From: Methylacidiphilales bacterium
GTDB lineage: Bacteria > Verrucomicrobiota > Verrucomicrobiia > Methylacidiphilales > UBA1321
Direction: 5' to 3'
Assembly: GCA_026225555.1 (NCBI GenBank)
Contig: JAMFSY010000111.1
Coordinates: forward strand, 1-64,000
DNA length: 64,000 bases
Of this stretch, positions 10,609-19,602 are shown in pieces. Position 1 is the stretch's first letter; the number at the start of each line of letters is the position of its first letter. The notes beneath the pieces are model-generated. The model ran no database searches and was not told the DNA's origin. It saw only the letters and a list, made by a program, of their open reading frames with translations. A program made the translations under genes and the position numbers.

Positions 10609-11079
10609 TCAGGAAATTGCTGCAGGGCCGTTTAAGAAATCGCCATCCAAAATAAGGGGGCCTACCTGTGATTCCTTCTCACGCGCTAATTGCAGAAGAC
10701 CATTCAAGGCTCCTGTTACCTGCTGGGCGTAAAAACGGACCAGGCCGATGTTCGTTTTCTCCCCGAAAATGGTGACGAGCAGACACTCATGGTGCAAGGC
10801 GCTCATCAGGATATGCTGTCCCTGTCCTTCGTGATAAAGAGCGCTGAATTCAGATTCCCCCAGCCGCTTTGCCAGCTCGTGCGTGGCGGCGAAGGAGCCT
10901 GCCGCGAGAGCGGAAAGAATACTGAGGTCGAGCGTCCCCGTGTCGCCATATTGGGCGAAGAGATTGCCGCCCTTATCGACCAAGGCAGACCATTGCGCCT
11001 CCGACTTCGCGAGAAAGTCGGCCAGCTGCTGTTCAATGGCCATTTGATCTTCGGCCGTTAACATTCCGATTCCAGTCAT
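10609..11079 (-). CDS. Roadblock/LC7-domain protein (MglB-like)
   Basis: 156 aa, roadblock-like fold pattern (AQWSALVDKGGNLFAQYGDTGTLDLSILSALAAGSFAATHELAKRLGE...); immediately downstream of an MglA-like GTPase. Confidence 0.75.
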   Translation of the reverse strand: MTGIGMLTAEDQMAIEQQLADFLAKSEAQWSALVDKGGNLFAQYGDTGTLDLSILSALAAGSFAATHELAKRLGESEFSALYHEGQGQHILMSALHHECLLVTIFGEKTNIGLVRFYAQQVTGALNGLLQLAREKESQVGPLILDGDFLNGPAAIS

Positions 11080-11092
11080 AGATTCCTTTTCA

Positions 11093-11767
11093 TTAGGCGG
11101 CGTGACCCGCCTCTTCCGCCGGCGGAGGGACGACCGTGGCAGCGTTGGGTTGCGACAGGCCGGTCACATTGGCATTGGGGCTTTTGGAATATTTTGCGAG
11201 CAGTAAGCGCGCCGCGGCATTCAAGGTCTCCAGGACCCCCGTTCCCTCCGAGGCCATCGCTTCAAACGCGATCGCGCGGTTGGCGCGGTTGTTGAAGGTG
11301 AATTCCAGGTAATTGATCGGAGCCGCGTTGGGGATGTCCCGCTTGTTGTACTGCAGAACGTAGGGAATCTGCACCAGGCTCAGGTGGTTCTCGATGAGAT
11401 TCTCCTGCAGATTGGCAAACGATTCCACGTTGTCCGCCATGCGGTCCCAATGGGAATCGACCACGAACACAATGCCATCGACGCCCTTGAGGACAAGTTG
11501 CCGGGTCGTATTGTAAATGGCCTGGCCCGGCACCGTATAAAGTTGGAAGCGGGTCGTGAAGCCGGGCAGCGTCTTCGTGTTGAGCGAGAGGAAATCGAAG
11601 AAGAGCGTGCGATCCGCATCCGTCGCAAGGGAGACCAGTTCGCCCTTCTGTGCGTGGGTGATCTGCTTGTGCAGCGTCACCAGATTGGTTGTCTTGCCGC
11701 AAAGGGCGGCGCCATAATAGACGATCTTTAACTGAATCTCGCGGCTCGAATAATTGATGAAAGCCAT
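11093..11767 (-). CDS. MglA-like small Ras-like GTPase
   Basis: MAFINYSSREIQLKIVYYGAALCGKTTNL (P-loop), LYTVPGQAIYNTTRQLVLKGVDGIVFVVDS, YVLQYNKRDIPNA; very close to the Myxococcus MglA pattern, with a Pro/Ala-rich C-terminal tail. Confidence 0.92.
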   Translation of the reverse strand: MAFINYSSREIQLKIVYYGAALCGKTTNLVTLHKQITHAQKGELVSLATDADRTLFFDFLSLNTKTLPGFTTRFQLYTVPGQAIYNTTRQLVLKGVDGIVFVVDSHWDRMADNVESFANLQENLIENHLSLVQIPYVLQYNKRDIPNAAPINYLEFTFNNRANRAIAFEAMASEGTGVLETLNAAARLLLAKYSKSPNANVTGLSQPNAATVVPPPAEEAGHAA

Positions 11768-11781
11768 AAGCTACTTCAAGC

Positions 11782-14154
11782 TCAAGTGGGCCGCAGGCTT
11801 AGCCCGGCCAGAACCAACCGCGCGATCTTCACATGACGATCGGGCATCTGGGGCAACCGGGAGAGAATGATTAGGTAGAGATCGTGACTGCGGAAGATGT
11901 GGAAGCTGGTGCCCGTCGTCGGGATGATCAGTTCATCGGTTTCCTTCCCGGCGATTTCACCGAACGACTTATTGATCGCCTCGAACATCCGGGGGGCAAA
12001 GGCCACGATGGCGTCCTTGTCGAATCCCGAAGGAACCGTCCCGACCAGCGACAGGCCGCTCTTCTGGCTCAAAACACAGCCCGTGACATCCGGCCAGCAG
12101 GTGATCCGCTCGGTGACATCCTTGAGCGTGACCTTCTGCTCCGCAGGAAATCCGAGCAGCTCGGACAACGAGTGCGACACGCCCGATTGCGGAGGCGCCT
12201 CGCCCGTCAGATTGCTGTAGGCGGCACTGTTCATGCCAGGGACGTCGAGAAGATCCTCGATCCGCTTGAACGATCCAATCTTGTTCCGGTAGCGCACGAT
12301 GGAGTCGGCGAGAAGCGTGGTGCAGCCGGGAATCGCCAGCAATTCGTCCGCCGTGCAGCTATTCAAATTCAATGCGTGGGAAGCCGGCGCTTCCTGGGCT
12401 TCCGGTTGTTCCACAGGCGGCGGAGCAACGGGTGCCAGCGGCGTCGGCACGGGACTTTCAACCAGGGGAGGCATCGGGGCCGTGATGCTCTTGCTGCCGA
12501 AACCACGCGTTTGGGCGGTTACCGGTTGAAGTGTAGTCCGGAAGCTTTCGACGGGGACCGGTGGCGGCGGAGGTGGAATAGCCTGGGTCGGCGCGGTGAC
12601 AGTTTCCCCAATGGGAACTTCCACTGGCTGAGTTTCGGCCACCGGAGAAGGAACGACCTCGGGTGTGGCGGGCTGACCCTCGCCCTCTTCACCCATCTGC
12701 TGCATGGCCAGGGCGGCGAGCCGCTGAAGCTCGTCGGCGGCCGCGTCGGGTTCGCCGGGCTGCGGGAAGGTCGGCTTTTCCTCGGGAGATTCAGGTTCGG
12801 GAACAGGCTCCGGCGTATCGCTCGCCGACTTGGGCAGGACTGGCACGGTGGGCGTGGCCGAAGTGACCGAAGGCCGCAACAACGGCTGGGGAGGCTGAGG
12901 TACCCGGATGGCGGGAGGGGGCATCGGGAGGGACGTGGTCGGGCGCGGTGAGGCGGGCATCGGCACGGCAGGCTGCCCCGTGGCGCCCGGAGGACGTGAA
13001 TCGATACTGGCCAGAGATACCGGCATGGTGACGGCCGCGTGGATTCGGGCGGGAATCGGCGTCGTGGCACGAGTGGGCGCGGGAAGGCGGCCGGAGGGAG
13101 AAATCGTCCTGGAAGTCGTATTGGGCGCGACGGGCGGAACCGGGGCGCTGGCCCGGGCCACGCTGGGGATTGGAGGAATGGCGCCGGTGCGCGGGGTGGG
13201 CGGAGGAATGGTGATCTTGTTCACTGGCGTCATGGGGGGCAAACCACCCGTGACGGGAGTGGGGGGACGCGGCACCGCTGGCAGAGCTGTCGATGGAGGA
13301 CGTGGCGGGGGCACGAAGCTCCGCGTGGCCGTCGCCTGATCGCGAGGCACGAATTCCTCGGTGGGAGCCTGGCTTTCCTCAATGATATTGGTCTTCGTCT
13401 GGGCCTGTGCCTGATTCCGGGCCGCTTCGGCCTGCTCCCGGAGGATTTCCTCGGTGAAGGGATCGGCCATGTTGATGACCGAGGCATCGACGTCCTTCTG
13501 GTCGGGACGAAGAGCCAGGAGATCAGGCGGAATCCGCATGACCACGTCCATCAGGGGGAGATTGATCAACTGGGGCAAATAACTGGTGATCGACTCGGTC
13601 GGCTGCAGGTAGCCGGGAGGGAAATGAGGCACCAGCTCCTGCAGCGTCATCTCCACCTTTCCTGAAGGCAGCTGGCTGAGAATCATGTTCATGGGCAGAC
13701 CGATTTCAGTCGCCGCCGCGCCAGATGCTTCAAAGTCTGAAATATCAGCCGCCAAAACTTCCTGCGGCAGACAGCGCAGGATCATGCCCATAGGCAAATT
13801 TATCCGCCCTGAGGGCGTGGCCATGGAAAGGGACTTGGTACCGCTAAGCCCTCCCGTGCTCGTGAGAGAAGGCAGAACGATCCTCTGGGTGGAGCGCGAT
13901 GAAGGGGGGGTTGCCCGGGCAGGCCGCATGGGCGAACTGCCGGGGCGCGGCATGACCATCGGTTGCGTGGTCGCTGCGCCCGCCGGGATGCCTGTCGCGG
14001 GAATTAACCCGGAAAGCTGCGGAGGCTTAACAATTGGAGAAGAACCCGCAGCCGGAGGCGTCTGAATCTTGGGAGGAGTCGGTGGCGCTTTTGCCACAGA
14101 TACAGAGGGTTCGGGAGGGTTTTTATCTTTTTTACCAAAAGAAAAAAGGGCCAT
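11782..14154 (-). CDS. Large Pro-rich protein with helix-hairpin-helix domain and possible C-terminal roadblock-like domain
   Basis: MALFSFGKKDKNPPEP... start at 14154; HhH segment LNLNSCTADELLAIPGCTTLLADSIVRYRNKIGSFKRIEDLLDVPGM; C-terminal ERITCWPDVTGCVLSQKSGLSLVGTVP... resembles roadblock/LC7; long Pro/Thr-rich linker. Confidence 0.75.
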   Translation of the reverse strand: MALFSFGKKDKNPPEPSVSVAKAPPTPPKIQTPPAAGSSPIVKPPQLSGLIPATGIPAGAATTQPMVMPRPGSSPMRPARATPPSSRSTQRIVLPSLTSTGGLSGTKSLSMATPSGRINLPMGMILRCLPQEVLAADISDFEASGAAATEIGLPMNMILSQLPSGKVEMTLQELVPHFPPGYLQPTESITSYLPQLINLPLMDVVMRIPPDLLALRPDQKDVDASVINMADPFTEEILREQAEAARNQAQAQTKTNIIEESQAPTEEFVPRDQATATRSFVPPPRPPSTALPAVPRPPTPVTGGLPPMTPVNKITIPPPTPRTGAIPPIPSVARASAPVPPVAPNTTSRTISPSGRLPAPTRATTPIPARIHAAVTMPVSLASIDSRPPGATGQPAVPMPASPRPTTSLPMPPPAIRVPQPPQPLLRPSVTSATPTVPVLPKSASDTPEPVPEPESPEEKPTFPQPGEPDAAADELQRLAALAMQQMGEEGEGQPATPEVVPSPVAETQPVEVPIGETVTAPTQAIPPPPPPVPVESFRTTLQPVTAQTRGFGSKSITAPMPPLVESPVPTPLAPVAPPPVEQPEAQEAPASHALNLNSCTADELLAIPGCTTLLADSIVRYRNKIGSFKRIEDLLDVPGMNSAAYSNLTGEAPPQSGVSHSLSELLGFPAEQKVTLKDVTERITCWPDVTGCVLSQKSGLSLVGTVPSGFDKDAIVAFAPRMFEAINKSFGEIAGKETDELIIPTTGTSFHIFRSHDLYLIILSRLPQMPDRHVKIARLVLAGLSLRPT

Positions 14155-14169
14155 ATAAAGTGAGAATTT

Positions 14170-14195
14170 CGTCGAAAGCTTGTCAAGCCTCGACG
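14170..14195. promoter_or_regulatory. Imperfect inverted repeat in divergent intergenic region
   Basis: CGTCGAAAGCTTG-T-CAAGCCTCGACG between the HhH-protein and DUF4388-FHA gene starts. Confidence 0.5.
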
Positions 14196-14240
14196 ATGGT
14201 GCACTATTATCTTGCGGTTGCAACAGCAAATATCGTCTTG

Positions 14241-15269
14241 ATGAGCTACTCAAACAGCAGTCCCGCCCCGCATGGCGACGAGCCCGGTACCCCCGGTTTT
14301 AATACCCAAAGCCAACTGGGTTTGGCCGAGGTTTTACAGATGTGTTGCGGTGCGCGAAGAAGCGGTCAGATCACGTTTCGTTCGGGCGAATCCTGCGGCT
14401 ACGTTTACCTCCAGCATGGCAACGTCCTGCACGCCCTTTGCGGCACGGTCGAAGGTGAAGATGCCGTCTACCGGATGCTCGGCTGGCCCGGCGGCGGCTT
14501 CAGCATTAATCAGGATATTCTTCCTCACAAAAAGACGGTGGGGCTGACCTGGGAACAGTTGATTTTCGAGGGTGCCCGGCGGGCCGATGACGGTCCCAAT
14601 AGCGCCCGGGATATCCTTAATCATCCGGTCAAAACTCCGGAGCCGGTGGTCAGCACCCGGGCAAAAGATAGCCAGCCCAAACTGACCCTAATTTTGCCGG
14701 ATCAGCGTCCTCTGGTCCACGAACTTCAGGCAGAATATACCCATGTGGGACGAGCGCCGGGGAACGAAGTGCCCCTCATTTACCCCTCTGTTTCGAACCG
14801 CCATTGTATTTTTATCCTGAACGGGTCCGACGTGATCTTACGGGATCTCAATTCCTCCAATGGAACCATCGTCAACGGTGTGGCGATTTCCGAAGCCGTC
14901 CTTCGGCCCGGCGACTTAATCCAGGTTGGCGTGGTCCAAATCAGATTCGAGCCTGGCGTCCGTCGCCCCAAGCTTACCCAGACCACCCCTGCCCCCGCGC
15001 CCTTGAACAACCCCGGTTTGCGCCCCGCGCCGGAACGTCTTCCCGCCCATAATACCGTCAGGCTGCCGGAGCCGCGCCCGACCCCGCAAAAGATTGAGGA
15101 CGACAGCGTTTTCGTTAAAGGCGAGTCGCCGATCAGTTACGAAAGGCTCGCCAAGCCGGAGGCACCCGCCAAGAGCCGGGTCTTGCCCATGATTGTCGGC
15201 GCCCTCATTATCGTGCTGGCGATTTCAGCAGCGGGTTACTACTTCTTCGTCGTTCTCGCGCATCATTAA
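14241..15269 (+). CDS. DUF4388 (PATAN-like) + FHA domain protein with C-terminal TM segment
   Basis: N-terminal LAEVLQMCCGARRSGQITFRSGESCGYVYLQHGNVLHALCGTVEGEDAVYRML; FHA THVGRAPGNEVPLIYPSVSNRHCIF...LRDLNSSNGTIVNG; C-terminal hydrophobic segment VLPMIVGALIIVLAISAAGYYFFVV. Confidence 0.87.
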   Translation: MSYSNSSPAPHGDEPGTPGFNTQSQLGLAEVLQMCCGARRSGQITFRSGESCGYVYLQHGNVLHALCGTVEGEDAVYRMLGWPGGGFSINQDILPHKKTVGLTWEQLIFEGARRADDGPNSARDILNHPVKTPEPVVSTRAKDSQPKLTLILPDQRPLVHELQAEYTHVGRAPGNEVPLIYPSVSNRHCIFILNGSDVILRDLNSSNGTIVNGVAISEAVLRPGDLIQVGVVQIRFEPGVRRPKLTQTTPAPAPLNNPGLRPAPERLPAHNTVRLPEPRPTPQKIEDDSVFVKGESPISYERLAKPEAPAKSRVLPMIVGALIIVLAISAAGYYFFVVLAHH

Positions 15270-15367
15270 AGACTGTTAGCGTAGAAGATGGCGCCGATGA
15301 CCGGCCCGCCTCGCCCGATTTTAACCTCGAGTGCGCGGGATCGCCCGGCCAACTCCCATCATAGGCG

Positions 15368-16390
15368 ATGCTCGACAACGCCTCGCCTCTTCCCTATTCC
15401 TTGAAGTTTTCCGCCATGTTTTCTCCTGACCTGCTCGCGTCTCTGCGGGATCTTTGTGCCCGTCACCAGCGCTTTCTGGTTATCTCCCACCTGCGCCCGG
15501 ACGGCGACGCCTACGGTTCGACTCTGGGCCTCGCTCTGAGCCTGCGCGCCGCCGGCAAGGACGTGACCGTGGTCAATGCGGACGGGATGGGCGCCCAGTT
15601 TGAATTCCTGCCTGGCAGCCAGACCCTGACGGCGACAGCCGCCGTCCCGCCCGAGGCCGACCGCTTGATCATTGCCGTCGATTGCGCCGATCCCAAGCGG
15701 CTTGGTTCCGTCTTCGAATCCTGGAAGCGCCTGCCCGACGTCAATATCGATCACCACATCAGCAATCCCGGCTACGCGGCGCTGAACATCATCGATCCCA
15801 ATTCCCCCGCCACCGCTCAGGTGCTTTACGAGATTCTCACCGCCCTGCAATGGCCCCTCACCGCGGAAGTCGCGGCGAATCTTTATGTTGGCATCATGAC
15901 GGACACCGGCTGCTTCCGTTATCGCCAGACCACGGCGCGCACGCTGGAAATCGCCGCGCGGCTGGTCGAGGCGGGAGCCAATCCCACCGATCTCGCCGAA
16001 AGCTGTTATCAGAGCTTCCGCGCGGAACGTTTACGCCTGATGCGGGAAGTGCTGAACGCGCTCCACTTCGCCAATCGCGATCGCATTGCCTGGTTCTCCC
16101 TCACGCCCGAAATGTATGCCCGCAGCGGCGCGACGGCGGACGAGACGGAAGGTCTCATTGAATATCTTCAGGCGGTGCGGACCGTGGAAGTGGCCTTTCT
16201 CCTCGAAATCATGGCCGACGGCATGACCCGGGCCAGCCTGCGTTCCCGTGGAACGGTGGACGTGCAGAAGATCTGCGCGACCTTTGGCGGAGGCGGGCAT
16301 CGCCTGGCCGCCGGGTTGCGGACCCGGCTCGAGCCCGCCGTCCTGGAAAAGAAACTGGTGGATTTAATCGCGGAACAATTGCCCGCCTAA
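15368..16390 (+). CDS. DHH-family phosphoesterase (NrnA-like oligoribonuclease / pAp phosphatase)
   Basis: VISHLRPDGDAYGSTLGLALSL, VDCADP, NIDHHISNPGYA, GGGGHRLAAG. Confidence 0.9.
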   Translation: MLDNASPLPYSLKFSAMFSPDLLASLRDLCARHQRFLVISHLRPDGDAYGSTLGLALSLRAAGKDVTVVNADGMGAQFEFLPGSQTLTATAAVPPEADRLIIAVDCADPKRLGSVFESWKRLPDVNIDHHISNPGYAALNIIDPNSPATAQVLYEILTALQWPLTAEVAANLYVGIMTDTGCFRYRQTTARTLEIAARLVEAGANPTDLAESCYQSFRAERLRLMREVLNALHFANRDRIAWFSLTPEMYARSGATADETEGLIEYLQAVRTVEVAFLLEIMADGMTRASLRSRGTVDVQKICATFGGGGHRLAAGLRTRLEPAVLEKKLVDLIAEQLPA

Positions 16391-16419
16391 CGGCAGCCCG
16401 CATCGGACTTATAACTTAT

Positions 16420-17136
16420 ATGATAGACGCAGACGGAGTTCTTCTCATCGATAAACCCAGCGGATGCACCTCGCACGACGTCGTCGACTACGTGCGCAAC
16501 CGCTTTCACTTCAAAAAGGTCGGCCATTGCGGGACGCTCGATCCCCTCGCGACCGGCCTGCTCATGCTCGTCATCGGCAAGGCGACCAAGATCCAGGACC
16601 TGCTCATGGCCGAGGACAAGGAATATGCCGGCACGATGAAGCTCGGCTCGGTCACTGATTCGCAGGATGCCGACGGAAAGGTCCTCGAGGAAAAGCCAGT
16701 CCCGACGTTGACCCCCGAAGAGCTCGATGTCGCCTTCAAGAAGTACACCGGCGATTTTTATCAGATTCCGCCCATGGTCTCCGCGCTGAAGAAGCAGGGC
16801 GTACCGCTCTATAAGCTCGCCCGCGCGGGCAAAACGGTCGAACGAGAGCCGCGCCTGGTCCACATCAACTCGTTCATCATCGACGAGATCGCGCTGCCCC
16901 TCGTTAAATTCCGGATCCAGTGCAGCAAGGGTTTCTATGTCCGCACCTACTGCCATGACATTGGGCAGGATCTGGGCTGTGGCGCACATCTCATCCAGTT
17001 GAGCCGGCTTAAATCGGGAAACTTTGCCTTGGAACGCGCTCTCTCGTGGGAGGCACTGAAGGCGGTGCCCGACGCTCGCACACTGCTGCCCTCGCTCCTC
17101 ACCCTCCCCGAGGTCTCGCGCCTGCGCCGGCAGTAA
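16420..17136 (+). CDS. truB: tRNA pseudouridine(55) synthase
   Basis: GVLLIDKPSGCTSHDVVDYVRN...KVGHCGTLDPLATGLL. Confidence 0.95.
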   Translation: MIDADGVLLIDKPSGCTSHDVVDYVRNRFHFKKVGHCGTLDPLATGLLMLVIGKATKIQDLLMAEDKEYAGTMKLGSVTDSQDADGKVLEEKPVPTLTPEELDVAFKKYTGDFYQIPPMVSALKKQGVPLYKLARAGKTVEREPRLVHINSFIIDEIALPLVKFRIQCSKGFYVRTYCHDIGQDLGCGAHLIQLSRLKSGNFALERALSWEALKAVPDARTLLPSLLTLPEVSRLRRQ

Positions 17137-17154
17137 CTTTTTCCGGTTGATTTT

Positions 17155-18060
17155 GTGCTGATCGGCCCTGTTCCCCTTCATGAAATGGCCCCCCACCCGG
17201 GCGTGAACGGACTCGCCATCGGTGTGTTCGACGGGGTCCACCTCGGTCACCAGGCGGTCGTGGCCAGCCTGGCGGGCAACCGCGCGGCCCTCACATTCGA
17301 GCCGCACCCCCTCACCATCATCGCGCCCGAACGCGTGCCCCCGCGGCTGACCACACTGGAGCAGAAGGTCGCCTATCTGCGGGCGCAGGGAACGATTGCG
17401 GTCGTCGCCGTGAAATTCGACCAGGCGCTGCGCGAGCTTTCCGCCGCCGACTTCGTCTCGGAAATCAAACGCGTCTTTCCCGATCTCCGCGAAGTCGCCA
17501 TCGGAGAGAACTGGTCCTTCGGTCGGAACCGCGATGGCAACGCCACGCGTCTGACCGAGCTGGCGCAAGCCCATGGCTTCGCCGTCCGGGCCATTGCCCC
17601 CGTGATGCTGGAAGGCGCGCCGGTCAGCAGCACACGCATCCGCGAGGCGATTGCCCAGCGCCGCTTTCCGGACGCCGCCCGGCTGCTGGGCCGCTCTTAC
17701 GCCGTGACCGGTAAAGTCATCCACGGTGATGCGCGTGGATCAAAGATCGGATTCCCCACCGCAAATCTAGGTGGCGTGGAACAACTGCTCCCGCCGCGCG
17801 GCGTCTACGCCGTGCGCGCCCGGGTCGCGGGAAACCTCACCAAATACCGCGCCGTAATGAACTTGGGCCAGCGGCCGACCTTCACCTCGAACGGAGTCGA
17901 TTCGCTCGAAGTCCACCTGCTTGATTTCAATGCCGACCTCTACGATCAACGGCTGTGGGTTTCCGATTTCGCCTGGCTCCGCGACGAGCAGGCTTTCACC
18001 AATGTCGAGGAGTTGAAGGCGCAAATCGCCCGCGATGTCGCCAAGGCCAGGGACCTTTAA
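17155..18060 (+). CDS. ribF: Bifunctional riboflavin kinase/FAD synthetase
   Basis: IGVFDGVHLGHQAVV; GDARGSKIGFPTANLG; RAVMNLGQRPTF. Confidence 0.94.
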   Translation: MLIGPVPLHEMAPHPGVNGLAIGVFDGVHLGHQAVVASLAGNRAALTFEPHPLTIIAPERVPPRLTTLEQKVAYLRAQGTIAVVAVKFDQALRELSAADFVSEIKRVFPDLREVAIGENWSFGRNRDGNATRLTELAQAHGFAVRAIAPVMLEGAPVSSTRIREAIAQRRFPDAARLLGRSYAVTGKVIHGDARGSKIGFPTANLGGVEQLLPPRGVYAVRARVAGNLTKYRAVMNLGQRPTFTSNGVDSLEVHLLDFNADLYDQRLWVSDFAWLRDEQAFTNVEELKAQIARDVAKARDL

Positions 18061-18094
18061 AAGGTAGGGACGGCAGTCCCCTGCCGTCCGACTT
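18059..18094 (+). repeat. Interspersed hairpin repeat, family A (member 1)
   Basis: AAGGTAGGGACGGCAGTCCCCTGCCGTCCGACTT directly after the ribF stop; 9-bp arms GGACGGCAG/CTGCCGTCC. Confidence 0.8.
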
Positions 18095-18180
18095 CGTCAG
18101 TGCTGCGAAGAGTTCGCAACCCAGTCCGTGACACAACCGCCGTAGACCTGCGCAACGGAGGATGGTAGACTCGCAAGCCC

Positions 18181-18858
18181 ATGAGAACCGTCCGCCTTTC
18201 CGCCAGCCTTCTCGCTGCCGATCTCGGCAGAATCGAGGACGAGGTCAAACGATTGGAAGAGGCCCAGGTCGACAGCATCCACCTGGACGTCATGGACGGC
18301 CATTTCGTGCCCTACTTCGCGCTCGGGCCGGACGTCGTGCAGGCTGTGCGCAAAATGACGCGCTTGCCGCTCGAAGTTCACCTCATGATCCAGCAACCGG
18401 ATCGCTACGCGCAGTCGTTCATCGAGGCGGGCGCGGATCTTTTGATCGTGCACCTGGAATCCTACCATGACCCGAAGCGGACGATCGCCTTGATCCAGGA
18501 AATGGGTTGCCGTTGTGGCCTCGCGATCAATCCGATGACGCTGGTGGAAAACACCTACTCGCTTTTAAAAACCACGGACCAGTTGCTTTGCATGTCGGTG
18601 AATCCCGGCTTCATGGGCCAGCCTTTCATCATCGAAGTGCTGGAAAAAGTACGCGTGGCCCGGGCCTTCCGCGACAAGCATCACCTTCATTTCGACATCT
18701 CCATCGATGGCGGCGTGACGGACGAAACCGTGGGCCCCTGCGTCACTGCCGGGGCGAACCAGGTGGTCGTAGGCCGGCCGATCCTGTCGCCGAAAGACGC
18801 CAGCGAGGCGACCCGTCTGCTGCGCGCCCGCGCCAACGAAGTCGGAGCGGGCGGCTAG
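18181..18858 (+). CDS. rpe: Ribulose-phosphate 3-epimerase
   Basis: SASLLAADLGRIEDEV, HLDVMDGHFVP, DISIDGGV. Confidence 0.94.
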   Translation: MRTVRLSASLLAADLGRIEDEVKRLEEAQVDSIHLDVMDGHFVPYFALGPDVVQAVRKMTRLPLEVHLMIQQPDRYAQSFIEAGADLLIVHLESYHDPKRTIALIQEMGCRCGLAINPMTLVENTYSLLKTTDQLLCMSVNPGFMGQPFIIEVLEKVRVARAFRDKHHLHFDISIDGGVTDETVGPCVTAGANQVVVGRPILSPKDASEATRLLRARANEVGAGG

Positions 18859-18875
18859 CTGCTCTCTTTTCGCGA

Positions 18876-19532
18876 CTAGTAGTCGATCTGCGACGAGATG
18901 ATCTTGCCCACGAGGCCGTAGGCCTTGGCTTCCTCGGCGCTCATCCAGAAATTACGATCGGTATCGCGCTCGATCTTCTCCTCTGTCTGGCCGGTCTGGA
19001 CGGAAAAGATCCGGTTGAGACGGGAACGCATCTTCAGAATCTCCTCGGCTTCGATGCTGATGTCGGAGGCCTGGCCGCCGACGCCGCCGCTGGGCTGGTG
19101 GAGCATGAAGCGGGTGTTGGGCAGCGAGTAACGATCTTCTATCGGCACGGCGACATAGATCAGCGCGCCCGCGCTGGCAACCCAGCCGGTGCCCAGGATT
19201 TTCACCTTCGGCTTCACGAAGCGGAGCATGTCGTGGATGGTATCGCCCGCCTCCACATGGCCGCCTTGGGAATTGATGATCAGCTTGATCGGATCGTCGT
19301 TGAGCGCGGAAAGCAGAATGAGCTTCTCGCAAACCTCGCGGGCCGACTTCTGGCTGATCTCGCCAAAAAGAAGGATGGTGCGGGTCTCGAGGAATTTTTC
19401 CTCGAGCTTCGACTTGGGCTCCTTTTCCTTCTTATCTTTTTCTTTCTCTTCAGGAGCGTCTTCGCGGAACCGGGGCTGATAGGGCAGAAAATCCATAGCG
19501 GGAAACATACTGGGTCTCATGAAGCGCAGCAA
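18876..19532 (-). CDS. ClpP-family protease subunit with charged N-terminal extension
   Basis: [30 protein letters not shown] (Ser), [15 protein letters not shown] (His), [16 protein letters not shown]-terminal [19 protein letters not shown] insertion. Start codon uncertain (19532 or 19496). Confidence 0.87.
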   Translation of the reverse strand: MLRFMRPSMFPAMDFLPYQPRFREDAPEEKEKDKKEKEPKSKLEEKFLETRTILLFGEISQKSAREVCEKLILLSALNDDPIKLIINSQGGHVEAGDTIHDMLRFVKPKVKILGTGWVASAGALIYVAVPIEDRYSLPNTRFMLHQPSGGVGGQASDISIEAEEILKMRSRLNRIFSVQTGQTEEKIERDTDRNFWMSAEEAKAYGLVGKIISSQIDY

Positions 19533-19572
19533 GTGCTGTCATTCCCCGAGTGGCAGCACCTGATTTATCGAC

Positions 19573-19602
19573 GGACGCGAAGGGACTCGCGTCCCTACCT
19601 TA
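19573..19602 (-). repeat. Interspersed hairpin repeat, family A (member 2)
   Basis: Minus strand TAAGGTAGGGACGCGAGTCCCTTCGCGTCC begins at the stop codon of the M32 peptidase; 8-bp arms GGACGCGA/TCGCGTCC. Confidence 0.75.

Noticed and set aside
11884-12951. 355 aa plus-strand ORF over the Pro-rich HhH gene
   Set aside because: Arg/Gly-rich mirror of a Pro-rich coding region; no family features.
16387-17724. 445 aa minus-strand ORF over truB/ribF
   Set aside because: Mirror frame of two clearly recognised genes.
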